Assembly (NCBI GenBank): GCA_900548795.1 | Contig: URLT01000060.1 | Coordinates: 1-11,615, forward strand | DNA from: an uncultured Eubacteriales bacterium | GTDB lineage: Bacteria; Bacillota; Clostridia; Oscillospirales; Oscillospiraceae | Direction: 5' to 3' | DNA: 11,615 nucleotides | Part shown: positions 1 through 5,239 of the stretch, one piece after another | Layout of the letters: every line of letters starts with the position of its first letter | Position numbering within the stretch: position 1 is the first letter of the stretch | Program-made: the position numbers and the translations under genes | Notes under the pieces: generated by a model | Databases searched by the model: none | Told to the model about the DNA's origin: nothing | Seen by the model: the letters and a program-made list of their open reading frames with translations, nothing else

Positions 1-119
1 TGAGCTTCAAACAAATCGGGCAGATATTTGATAAATCGGAAAACTGGGCTTGCGTTACCTATCACCGATCCAAAGCAATGATTCGATCCAGATTGGAGGG
101 TAAATCTTATGAAAAATGA
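1..119 (+). CDS. ECF RNA polymerase sigma factor, 3' end (partial)
   Basis: Only the last ~39 codons are in the window, read in the frame beginning at base 3 and ending at TGA 117-119. The peptide runs SFKQIGQIFDKSENW, then ACVTYHRSKAMIRSRLEG. This matches the helix-turn-helix of sigma region 4.2 as found in clostridial ECF sigma factors, where 'KSENWARVTYYRAK' is a common form. Region 4.2 contacts the -35 element of target promoters. The reading frame overlaps the start of the downstream anti-sigma gene by 11 bp, the usual arrangement for an ECF sigma factor and its cognate anti-sigma factor, so the two are probably translationally coupled. The subgroup cannot be assigned because region 2 lies outside the window. 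Confidence 0.85.
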   Translation, partial: SFKQIGQIFDKSENWACVTYHRSKAMIRSRLEGKSYEK

Positions 120-1065
120 GTGCAGCATTATCCGAGACCTTTTACCGCTGTATGCGGAAAATATGGTAAGCACTGATACCGCAGCTTTTGTTGAGGAACA
201 TCTGACGAACTGTGAAGCTTGCAGGAAAGAGTATGAGGAAACAAAAGAACCTCAGCCGACACAGGCACTATCTGATGCAGCGCCGCTGAAAAAGCTTGGC
301 CGGAAACTGAAGATCAAAAGAATACAGACGATTGCTGTAACTGCTGTGTTTGTAATCGCGCTTTTTGTGTCTGCTTTTGCCGTGCTGGATGCTCCGGCTT
401 ATTTTCCGTACACCGATGGCATTGTGACAGCCGGAGTTATCGGCGATAAAGGTATGCTTCTAACTTTTGATGAGAAAGTAACGGACTTTACTTGTACGGT
501 CTATGCCGATCCTGACGGTGGGGAATTCTACTATTGTGACATCGAGGCATGGACATCTCTTTGGGATCAGTGGCTTTCTCATGGTAAAGGAACGCTTTCG
601 TACACAGTCACAACGGAGAAGCCGTGGCCTGTGAACGCCGTGTATGTTCCAAATAACGGTACGGAAAATGTTGGCGTTGCAAGGTTTATTCCGGGCGAAA
701 AAAACCGGGTGGAAAAATATGAAAGTAACGGTGGAGTGATTGCTTTGCCACGGCTGGCGCTTGGGATCTATCTGATTTTTGCAATAGCGGCTTTGATCAT
801 TTTGGGGATTATATGGTTTCTGACACGGAAGAAATCAGAGATACGAGTGTGGATTGAACGGATTGCGTTATATCCGATTGCCTATATTATCAGTCATTAT
901 ATTGTATCCGGTATAGATTCGACTTCTTATTCTATGCCACGGGACTTTTTCCTTATTATTTTCATATCTGTTCTGCTGTATAGCGGATTGTTGCTCTTGC
1001 ATAATGTATGGCGGTTGAAAAAGGAAATCAGAGAAGTCAATCAATCATCTGAAAAAACGAGGTAG
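109..1065 (+). CDS. Membrane anti-sigma factor with zinc-binding ZAS (zf-HC2) domain
   Basis: A 318-residue protein. The first 40 residues carry the ZAS pattern Cys5, His31, Cys35, Cys38 (H-x3-C-x2-C), which in this family binds zinc and holds the cognate ECF sigma factor inactive. A first membrane segment spans about residues 72-93. An outward-facing segment of ~120 residues follows, with no recognised domain. Three more hydrophobic segments lie at about 216-238, 252-269 and 280-301, and the tail is charged. The start ATG at 109 has a GGAGGG ribosome binding site inside the end of the sigma gene, about 8 bases upstream. The 11-bp overlap with the sigma gene supports the pairing. Four membrane segments and an extracellular middle domain suggest a sensor of envelope conditions, but the signal is unknown. 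The gene is noticeably more AT-rich than the rest of the window. Confidence 0.85.
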   Translation: MKNECSIIRDLLPLYAENMVSTDTAAFVEEHLTNCEACRKEYEETKEPQPTQALSDAAPLKKLGRKLKIKRIQTIAVTAVFVIALFVSAFAVLDAPAYFPYTDGIVTAGVIGDKGMLLTFDEKVTDFTCTVYADPDGGEFYYCDIEAWTSLWDQWLSHGKGTLSYTVTTEKPWPVNAVYVPNNGTENVGVARFIPGEKNRVEKYESNGGVIALPRLALGIYLIFAIAALIILGIIWFLTRKKSEIRVWIERIALYPIAYIISHYIVSGIDSTSYSMPRDFFLIIFISVLLYSGLLLLHNVWRLKKEIREVNQSSEKTR

Positions 1066-1113
1066 ATTATGCGGTTACTCTTTCAGCCTGTGGCAGAGAG
1101 CCTTCTACACTCG

Positions 1114-1269
1114 TCAAACACTATGGGCAGGAAAGGTTGACGAGACGAAAAGCTTCTTACGGAAGGACTCAGCGACTTTCTGGATGAACACGTTGAAGTC
1201 AACGCGGCCAGCCAGCACGCGGTTCAGCTCCTCATAGATGCGAACAGCCTTGAGGGATGAAAGGATTTC
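1114..1269 (-). pseudogene. Truncated coding remnant, C-terminal ~51 codons of an unknown protein
   Basis: Read on the minus strand, 51 codons run from next to the palindromic element to TGA at 1116-1114. The peptide includes SLKAVRIYEELNRVLAGRVD and then FNVFIQKVAESFRKKLF. Its composition is that of a normal soluble, helix-rich protein rather than a random frame. It has no start codon with a ribosome binding site. An in-frame TAG (1272-1270) sits exactly at the edge of the element. The simplest reading is the 3' end of a gene cut by an insertion or rearrangement. I do not recognise the family. Confidence 0.35.
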
Positions 1270-1270
1270 C

Positions 1271-1435
1271 TAAGGAACCTCTGAATAAATCGGCTGCGGC
1301 GCTCAGCGGGTCTTTCGTCCCAACTTATCGGTTTGAAAATCTTGAAATACACAAAGTATTCCTGCAATTTCCAAACCTCAATTTGGAACAAAATTCCTCG
1401 CTGACCACTCTTGCGATTTAATCAGAGCTTCCTTA
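1271..1435. repeat. 165-bp imperfect palindrome bounded by TA; MITE-like element
   Basis: The left end (1271-1292, TAAGGAACCTCTGAATAAAT plus CG) and the reverse complement of the right end (1414-1435) agree at 20 of 22 positions. A second pair of arms lies inside (from 1302 and ending at 1405, starting TCAGCG), and a small central hairpin has AATAC/GTATT arms around ACAAA (1346-1360). All three pairs share a centre near 1353, so nearly the whole element can fold into one long hairpin. TA dinucleotides lie at both ends, as expected for an IS630/Tc1-type MITE that targets TA. There is no transposase gene inside. Whether TA is a duplicated target site cannot be proved from one copy. Confidence 0.7.
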
Positions 1436-1496
1436 ACGAAGCAATTTGCCATTCCGAAACGAAATATGGTAGGACGGAACGAAACAGAACCTCGGA

Positions 1497-1637
1497 ATGA
1501 AGAGAGAGGAAGCGGAACGAAGCGGCGTATCTCGTCACATTTTTCAGGTCGAGGAGGCTCTGTCCGGGCAGCCGAGGCGCTATGCGCTGCAATATGCGGA
1601 TGTGCTGACGCATGATATTGAGCTTTTGGATCTTTGA
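1497..1637 (+). CDS. Doubtful small ORF or 3' gene remnant, 46 codons
   Basis: ATG 1497 to TGA 1635-1637. The second half of the peptide (IFQVEEALSGQPRRYALQYA, then DVLTHDIELLDL) resembles a genuine protein C-terminus, while the first ten residues are purine-rich and of low complexity. There is no recognisable ribosome binding site in front of the ATG, and the frame is open upstream only to 1473. A GC-rich hairpin starts 11 bases after the stop. It may be the surviving tail of a deleted gene together with its terminator. I do not recognise the family. Confidence 0.25.
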   Translation: MKREEAERSGVSRHIFQVEEALSGQPRRYALQYADVLTHDIELLDL

Positions 1638-1647
1638 ACAGAGCGGA

Positions 1648-1685
1648 AAGAGGGCAACGGGGCAGCTTCGCCCCGCTGTCCTCTT
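1648..1685 (+). terminator. GC-rich hairpin, possible weak terminator
   Basis: The outer stem is AAGAGG/CCTCTT and the inner stem CGGGGC/GCCCCG, closing on a 6-base loop, just after the stop of the 46-codon ORF. The run of T that a strong Rho-independent terminator needs is absent (CTTGCTGC follows), so its function is uncertain. Confidence 0.3.
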
Positions 1686-1786
1686 GCTGCATTCATCGCG
1701 CACGTTCATGGCCTTCGCCGCACAGTGTGCGTCAGCACGAGTCGCGCGGGTTTTGATGAAATATTGGATTCTGAAATCGGTATGAG

Positions 1787-1823
1787 AAAAAGGCTTGCGG
1801 CCTCAGTCGGACGCAAGCCTTTT
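1787..1823 (-). terminator. Rho-independent terminator of the rsmA-HAD unit
   Basis: The inverted repeat AAAAGGCTTGCG / CGCAAGCCTTTT flanks a 12-base loop. Read on the minus strand, the second arm runs straight into TTTTTCTC. The stop codon of the HAD gene (1805-1803) lies in the loop, so the terminator overlaps the gene's 3' end. Confidence 0.85.
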
Positions 1824-2504
1824 CAGCAGCTCCGGAAGCTCCGGGAGGCTGCGGATCTCATAGGTCGGAAGAATGTCGGAACGGCCGGGGCTGTGCTTCG
1901 GATTGAACCAGCAGGTGTCGATCCCGGCGTTCCGGCCGCCGAGGATGTCGCTGGTCAGGCTGTCGCCGATCATCAGCGCGGCGGCCGGGTCAAAGCCGGG
2001 AATGTGCGCAAAGCAGTATTCAAAATAGGCGCGCTCCGGCTTGTGGTGGCCGGTGGTCTCGGAGATGAAGATCTGTTCAAAATAGGGGACGATCCCGGCG
2101 CTGGCAAGACGCGATTCCTGCGTGTCGGCCACGCCGTTCGAGGCGATGAAAAGCCGGTAATGCGGCGCAAGCGCGGCCAGAAGCTCCGGCGCATGGGGGA
2201 CGAAATAGTGCCCGATGCCGAGTCGCCTGCGGTAAAGCGCCTCGGCGTGCTCCGGGTCGAGGGAAAGCCCCAGCTCGCCGAACAGCAGCGCAAAGCGCCG
2301 CACAAGAACCTCGTCACGCGACAGTTCGCCGCGCTCGAAGGCCTCCCACTGCGCGACGTTGATGGCGCAATATCGGTCGATAAGCGCGTCGGTCGGCTCG
2401 AGGCCGAGCTCGCGGAAGGCGCCGCGGATCGCGACCTGCTCGGCGGCGTCAAAATCCAGCAGCGTGTTGTCCAGATCAAACAGCAAAAAACGGTATTGCT
2501 TCAT
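1803..2504 (-). CDS. yjjG: YjjG-family HAD hydrolase, probable noncanonical pyrimidine nucleotidase
   Basis: A 233-residue HAD-superfamily phosphatase. Motif I is FDLDNT with nucleophile Asp10 and acid/base Asp12. Motif II is IASNG with Ser122. The motif III lysine is Lys155 in HHKPE. Motif IV is GDSLTSD with Asp181 and Asp186, followed by GGRNAGIDTCWFNP. The last part, NAGIDTCWFNP and PTYEIRSL, is typical of the YjjG group (TIGR02254 type), which dephosphorylates pyrimidine nucleoside monophosphates including damaged ones. The helical cap lies between about residues 16 and 100. The start ATG overlaps the rsmA stop (ATGA, 4 bp) and has a GGAGG site inside the rsmA end, indicating translational coupling. 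A longer frame extends into rsmA but is rejected on that ground. Substrate choice is inferred from family resemblance only. Confidence 0.87.
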   Translation of the reverse strand: MKQYRFLLFDLDNTLLDFDAAEQVAIRGAFRELGLEPTDALIDRYCAINVAQWEAFERGELSRDEVLVRRFALLFGELGLSLDPEHAEALYRRRLGIGHYFVPHAPELLAALAPHYRLFIASNGVADTQESRLASAGIVPYFEQIFISETTGHHKPERAYFEYCFAHIPGFDPAAALMIGDSLTSDILGGRNAGIDTCWFNPKHSPGRSDILPTYEIRSLPELPELLKRLASD

Positions 2505-3361
2505 AGCGCCCCTCCGATCCGGTTCGAGAGCGCTGCGAATTCCGAAAGGCTCAGCGCCTCGCCGCGCACATTCGGCGCGAGACCGCCCTCGGCCAGCAGC
2601 TCGGCAAGCCGCGCCTTGGGAAGCTGCGGGAAGCCAGCGGCCAGCGCGTTGAGCAGGGTCTTGCGCCGCATGGCGAAGGCTGCGCGCACCGTGCGGAAAA
2701 ACAGAGCCTCGCTGTCGATCGGCGCCGGGGGCGCCGTTCTGCACACGAGCCGCACTACGGCGCTCGTGACCTTCGGCTGCGGCACGAAGCACGATGCCGG
2801 AACGTCAAACAGCAGCTCCGGCTCGGCGTGATAACGGCAGAAGACGGAGAAGGCGGAGTAATCCGGCGTGCCGGCCTCGGCGCAGATGCGCTGCGCGACC
2901 TCCTTCTGCACCATGACGGTGATCGCGTCGAAGCAGCGGCTCTCGAGCAGCTTGGTCAGCACCGGAGAGGTGATGTAATAGGGGAGATTGGCACAGGCCA
3001 GCGGGCGCAGCCCTGCGAATTTTTCCTGCACGAGCGCGGGAAGGTCGGCCTTCATTGCGTCCGTGAAGCAGACCTCCAGATTGTCAAAGTCGGCCATGGT
3101 CTCCTTCAGAACGGGCTTGAGCGCCGTGTCCAGCTCGAGCGCGACGACCTTACCCGCGCGGGCGCAGAGCGCCTGCGTCAGAGAACCGAAGCCCGGCCCG
3201 ATCTCGAGCACGCCGCAGTCTGCCGCGACGCCGCTCTCGGCGGCGATGCGCTCGGGAACCCAGCGTTGATTGAGAAAATTCTGCCCCTTAGCCTTGGAAA
3301 AATGGAAGCCGTATCGGCTCAGCAGCTCGCGGATCTGCCGCATATCGCAGACGTCGATCAT
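2501..3361 (-). CDS. rsmA: 16S rRNA dimethyladenosine transferase RsmA (KsgA)
   Basis: A 286-residue protein of the usual length for RsmA/KsgA, which dimethylates two adjacent adenosines in the 3' helix 45 of 16S rRNA late in 30S assembly using S-adenosylmethionine. Features seen are the N-terminal KAKGQNFL (24-30), SAM-binding EIGPG (53-57), ALELD (74-78), the catalytic NLPYY (125-129), FVPQPKVTSAVV (192-203) and the C-terminal AFAMRRKTLLNAL (229-241). The start chosen is the ATG at 3361, where the protein begins MIDVCDMRQ. A GAGGTGG ribosome binding site sits 6 bases upstream. A start 17 codons further upstream would lie across the terminator hairpin and is unlikely. The gene is coupled to the HAD gene by a 4-bp overlap. 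Its position after a yabE-like gene matches the B. subtilis order yabE-rnmV-ksgA, except that rnmV is absent here. Confidence 0.95.
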   Translation of the reverse strand: MIDVCDMRQIRELLSRYGFHFSKAKGQNFLNQRWVPERIAAESGVAADCGVLEIGPGFGSLTQALCARAGKVVALELDTALKPVLKETMADFDNLEVCFTDAMKADLPALVQEKFAGLRPLACANLPYYITSPVLTKLLESRCFDAITVMVQKEVAQRICAEAGTPDYSAFSVFCRYHAEPELLFDVPASCFVPQPKVTSAVVRLVCRTAPPAPIDSEALFFRTVRAAFAMRRKTLLNALAAGFPQLPKARLAELLAEGGLAPNVRGEALSLSEFAALSNRIGGAL

Positions 3362-3408
3362 AAAAAACCACCTCTTTCCTGATAGTATACCAGAAAAGAG
3401 GCGGTTTT
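3362..3408 (-). terminator. Terminator hairpin between the yabE-like gene and rsmA
   Basis: On the minus strand an 18-base arm (3408-3391) pairs along its whole length, with two G-U pairs, with 3381-3364 around a 9-base loop, and ends in TTTTTT. It starts 10 bases after the yabE-like stop. The 3' arm contains the rsmA Shine-Dalgarno sequence, so transcripts reading through from upstream would hide that site. Confidence 0.8.
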
Positions 3409-3412
3409 GCAA
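3384..3412 (-). promoter_or_regulatory. Promoter for rsmA, embedded in the terminator
   Basis: On the minus strand TTGCAA (3412-3407), a 17-base spacer, then TATACT (3389-3384) preceded by TGG (extended -10). The -10 box lies in the loop of the terminator. The predicted start, near 3377, falls inside the 3' arm of the hairpin, so this transcript would lack the 5' arm and leave the rsmA ribosome binding site free. Confidence 0.65.
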
Positions 3413-3418
3413 TTCCGA

Positions 3419-4681
3419 TCAGTTCAAAATGTACAGGGTGCAGGTGCGCACGCCGAAGGCGTAGCACTCGGCAATGGTGTTGAAGTAGAGGTCGACCTTG
3501 TAGCCCTTGATGGCGCTGCCGGTGTCCTCTGCGACGCAGTAACCGTAGACATACTGGCCGTCGTTCGAGACGATGTACATTTTGGTGCCCAGCGGGATGT
3601 AGTTCGGGTCGACGGCAATGGCGCCGACGCGGGCGACCGTTCCGGAATAGGTATAGCCGGTGTAGCCCTCGCAGGAATAGGCCGTGGCCTTGACCGTCAG
3701 CTTCTGCGAATAGGTGTAGGTCGTTCCGTTGCTCGTGGTGATGGTGTTTTCGCTCACCTCAGAGCGATCCGGCTCGCCCGGCTCGCTCGGCGCGCTCGGC
3801 GCGTCGCTGCCGTTGTCAGAGGGCTTGGTCGTCGTGCCGCTGCCGTTGTCGGGCTTGCTCGTTCCGTTGTCGGACGGCTTTGCCGTCGTGCCGTTGTCGG
3901 ACGGCTTCGTCGTCGTGCCGCTGCCGGACGGGGCTGCGGGCGTTTCGGGCTTGACTTCCGTGCCGAAGGCGCCGTGCCCGCCGTTCTGCGTGAGCACCGT
4001 GCGCTTCACGCCCGTGACGACCAGCCGGGTGACGGCCTCCTGCGTGACCGTTTCGGTCAGAACCTTGCGGCTGACCTCCTCGCCGTTTTCCAGCACGATC
4101 TGCGCCTGGCAGTGCTTCGAGCCGTCCGCGCCCTCCACGAGCACGAGCTCCTCGTCGGGGTCAAGCTCCGGATCTTCAAAATAGTTGGTCTGATAGGAAA
4201 TGACCTCGTCGTATTCCTCCAGCCTGATCTCCTTCTGCACGATCGAGACGGTCATGCCGTTGAAGGTTCGCCGATCGGTCTGGCAGGAGAGGACGTCGTT
4301 CACGCCGGGGGTGATGCCCAACCGGGAGAGCAGCTCTGCGACCGTTTCGCCGTAGCTCGAGACGGTCTGGGTCTGACCGTGGTGAACCACGGTGATGCGC
4401 TGCATACGCTGAACGTCGATCTTGCCGACGCCGTCGGTATAGGTCGTGGTGTAGGTATCCTCTTCGCCCAGCTTGATGCCGACCTCCTTGAGAACGGTCT
4501 CGGGGTCGCGGCTGAAGGAGTTGTGCGCCGTGACGAGGTCGCCGTCGGTGATGACGTATCGGTTCTGAGCAAAGACCGTGAAGGACAGAAGGCTGACCAG
4601 CAGCGTGGCGATGACGGCCGCAGCAATCAGGCGACGCATCCAAACGCGTTTGACGGACGGCTCAGGATTTGTTCTGTGCAT
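3419..4681 (-). CDS. yabE: YabE/RpfB-like secreted cell-wall protein (DUF348-DUF348-G5-3D)
   Basis: A 420-residue exported protein. A basic N-terminus (KRVWMRR) and hydrophobic stretch at about 16-38, ending FAQ, form a signal peptide or membrane anchor. Two DUF348 (ubiquitin-like) repeats lie at about 41-85 and 93-150, a G5 domain at about 152-225, and a Thr/Pro/Ser/Asp/Asn linker at about 240-320 with repeats of TTKPSDNG. A C-terminal 3D domain (326-420) shows its three aspartates: AVDPN (Asp358), AEDTGS (Asp386) and KVDLYF (Asp397). 3D domains share the double-psi barrel of MltA lytic transglycosylases, so a role in peptidoglycan remodelling is likely. It carries no resuscitation-promoting-factor catalytic domain. 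The start ATG has AAAGGAGGA 7 bases upstream. It has its own strong promoter and is divergent from thrS. The neighbourhood with rsmA matches yabE of Bacillus. Confidence 0.88.
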   Translation of the reverse strand: MHRTNPEPSVKRVWMRRLIAAAVIATLLVSLLSFTVFAQNRYVITDGDLVTAHNSFSRDPETVLKEVGIKLGEEDTYTTTYTDGVGKIDVQRMQRITVVHHGQTQTVSSYGETVAELLSRLGITPGVNDVLSCQTDRRTFNGMTVSIVQKEIRLEEYDEVISYQTNYFEDPELDPDEELVLVEGADGSKHCQAQIVLENGEEVSRKVLTETVTQEAVTRLVVTGVKRTVLTQNGGHGAFGTEVKPETPAAPSGSGTTTKPSDNGTTAKPSDNGTSKPDNGSGTTTKPSDNGSDAPSAPSEPGEPDRSEVSENTITTSNGTTYTYSQKLTVKATAYSCEGYTGYTYSGTVARVGAIAVDPNYIPLGTKMYIVSNDGQYVYGYCVAEDTGSAIKGYKVDLYFNTIAECYAFGVRTCTLYILN

Positions 4682-4753
4682 AAGAGTATCCTCCTTTCAT
4701 GACGTGGTATGTAAAGTGCGAAATGCTTGTTACCGAATTGTAACTACGAGCTT

Positions 4754-4781
4754 ATTATAACAAAAAACACGACTTTGTCAA
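4754..4781 (-). promoter_or_regulatory. Consensus SigA-type promoter of the yabE-like gene
   Basis: On the minus strand TTGACA (4781-4776), a 16-base T-rich spacer, then TATAAT (4759-4754). Both hexamers match consensus exactly. The leader to the ATG would be about 65 bases. Confidence 0.85.
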
Positions 4782-4861
4782 GAATTTTCTTAAAAAACGG
4801 AATTTATGCCAACTTTTTTGTTGGTTATGTAAACATTGAGACGACAAGATGGGTGGGGGAG

Positions 4862-4952
4862 TCGGCGAAAAAACACAATATCTTGTGAGAAAATTACAAA
4901 ACAGTTAACATAATTAAAAATTAAAGAAACCATTTGACAATCGGCGAAAAAA
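4862..4952 (+). repeat. Pair of 12-bp direct repeats in the thrS upstream region
   Basis: TCGGCGAAAAAA occurs at 4862-4873 and again at 4941-4952, 79 bases apart. The second copy lies between the -35 and -10 boxes of the thrS promoter. The region between is AT-rich and includes a small CCAAC/GTTGG hairpin nearby at 4809-4824. The repeats may be operator sites or a chance duplication. Confidence 0.45.
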
Positions 4953-4962
4953 GTGCTATATT
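4934..4962 (+). promoter_or_regulatory. SigA-type promoter of thrS
   Basis: TTGACA (4934-4939), a 17-base spacer, then TATATT (4957-4962). Transcription would begin near 4969, just before the T-box leader. Confidence 0.8.
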
Positions 4963-4969
4963 GACCATG

Positions 4970-5208
4970 ATAAAACGACAATGACGAAGAAAAACGCAGG
5001 TTCCAAGCGGTCAGAGAGGGAGCGGTCGGTGCAAGCTCCTGCGCGCGGCCTGCGGCAACCGCTTCCGAGCCGCTTTGCTGAACGGAGTAGGCAAAGACGG
5101 GTGCGCCCGTTACCGCGCGAACGAGCGGCAGTGCTGCGGCGCTGCAAGCAGGGTGGAACCGTGGGAACCAAAGCTTCTCACCCCTGAATTTTCAGGGGTG
5201 ATTTTTTT
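4970..5208 (+). promoter_or_regulatory. T-box riboswitch leader of thrS (threonine)
   Basis: The T-box core AGGGTGGAACCGTGG is at 5150-5164, followed by a terminator, so uncharged tRNA-Thr would promote read-through. Stem I can be drawn. GAAG (4986-4989) pairs with CTTC (5062-5065), with GA-type bases beyond it (GACGAAG / CTTCCGAGC, a kink-turn). CGCAGG (4995-5000) pairs with CCTGCG (5049-5054). Between them the loop strand GCAACCG carries ACC (5058-5060) as specifier, a threonine codon followed by a purine. Above lie AGAGAG (5013-5018) and GGAGC/GCTCC (5019-5023 with 5035-5039) closing a loop with GGTCGGTGCAA. Stem II-like ACGGG/CCCGT and stem III-like GCAGTGC/GCGCTGC hairpins follow. The core motif is certain; the specifier assignment is my own fold and less so. 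Confidence 0.92.
5178..5208 (+). terminator. Regulated terminator of the thrS T-box
   Basis: TCACCCCTGA (5178-5187) and TCAGGGGTGA (5192-5201) form a perfect 10-bp stem around ATTT, followed by seven T. This is the terminator that competes with the antiterminator built on the T-box core. Confidence 0.93.
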
Positions 5209-5239
5209 ATTGCCCCTAATCATTAAGGAGGGAATCCCA

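Larger units (their letters stand above)
1066..1786. other. Gene-poor region with remnants
   Basis: About 720 bases with no convincing intact gene. The region holds a truncated reverse-strand coding remnant (1114-1269), a TA-bounded palindromic element (1271-1435), a doubtful 46-codon ORF (1497-1637) and a GC-rich hairpin (1648-1685). Bases 1686-1786 show nothing recognisable. Longer open frames across 1378-1709 on the minus strand have no motif, no plausible ribosome binding site and low-complexity, arginine/serine-rich composition, so they were not called. Confidence 0.6.

Noticed and set aside
1450..1499. Inverted repeat CATTCCGA / TCGGAATG
   Set aside because: Only 8 bp with a loop of over 30 bases and no associated feature.
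1378..1709. Two overlapping minus-strand frames of about 100 codons
   Set aside because: They overlap the palindromic element and each other, have no motif or ribosome binding site, and look like chance frames.
2505..2792. N-terminal extension of the HAD protein into rsmA
   Set aside because: The extension is read inside rsmA in another phase; the HAD motif starts right after ATG 2504, which has a GGAGG site.
1725..2831. 368-codon plus-strand frame across the HAD and rsmA genes
   Set aside because: It is antisense to two recognised genes and has no ribosome binding site or motif.
3362..3412. Upstream rsmA start beginning MQNRLF
   Set aside because: It lies in the terminator hairpin and has no ribosome binding site; the downstream ATG fits the family length and has GAGGTGG.
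3407..4702. Long plus-strand open frame opposite the yabE-like gene
   Set aside because: It is rich in Val/Arg/Ala/Gly with no domain, has no ribosome binding site, and lies fully antisense to a gene with clear DUF348, G5 and 3D domains. High GC keeps such antisense frames open.
5075..5239. Extended N-terminus for ThrS
   Set aside because: It would be translated through the T-box and its terminator and does not resemble a TGS domain; ATG 5240 has AAGGAGGG in front.
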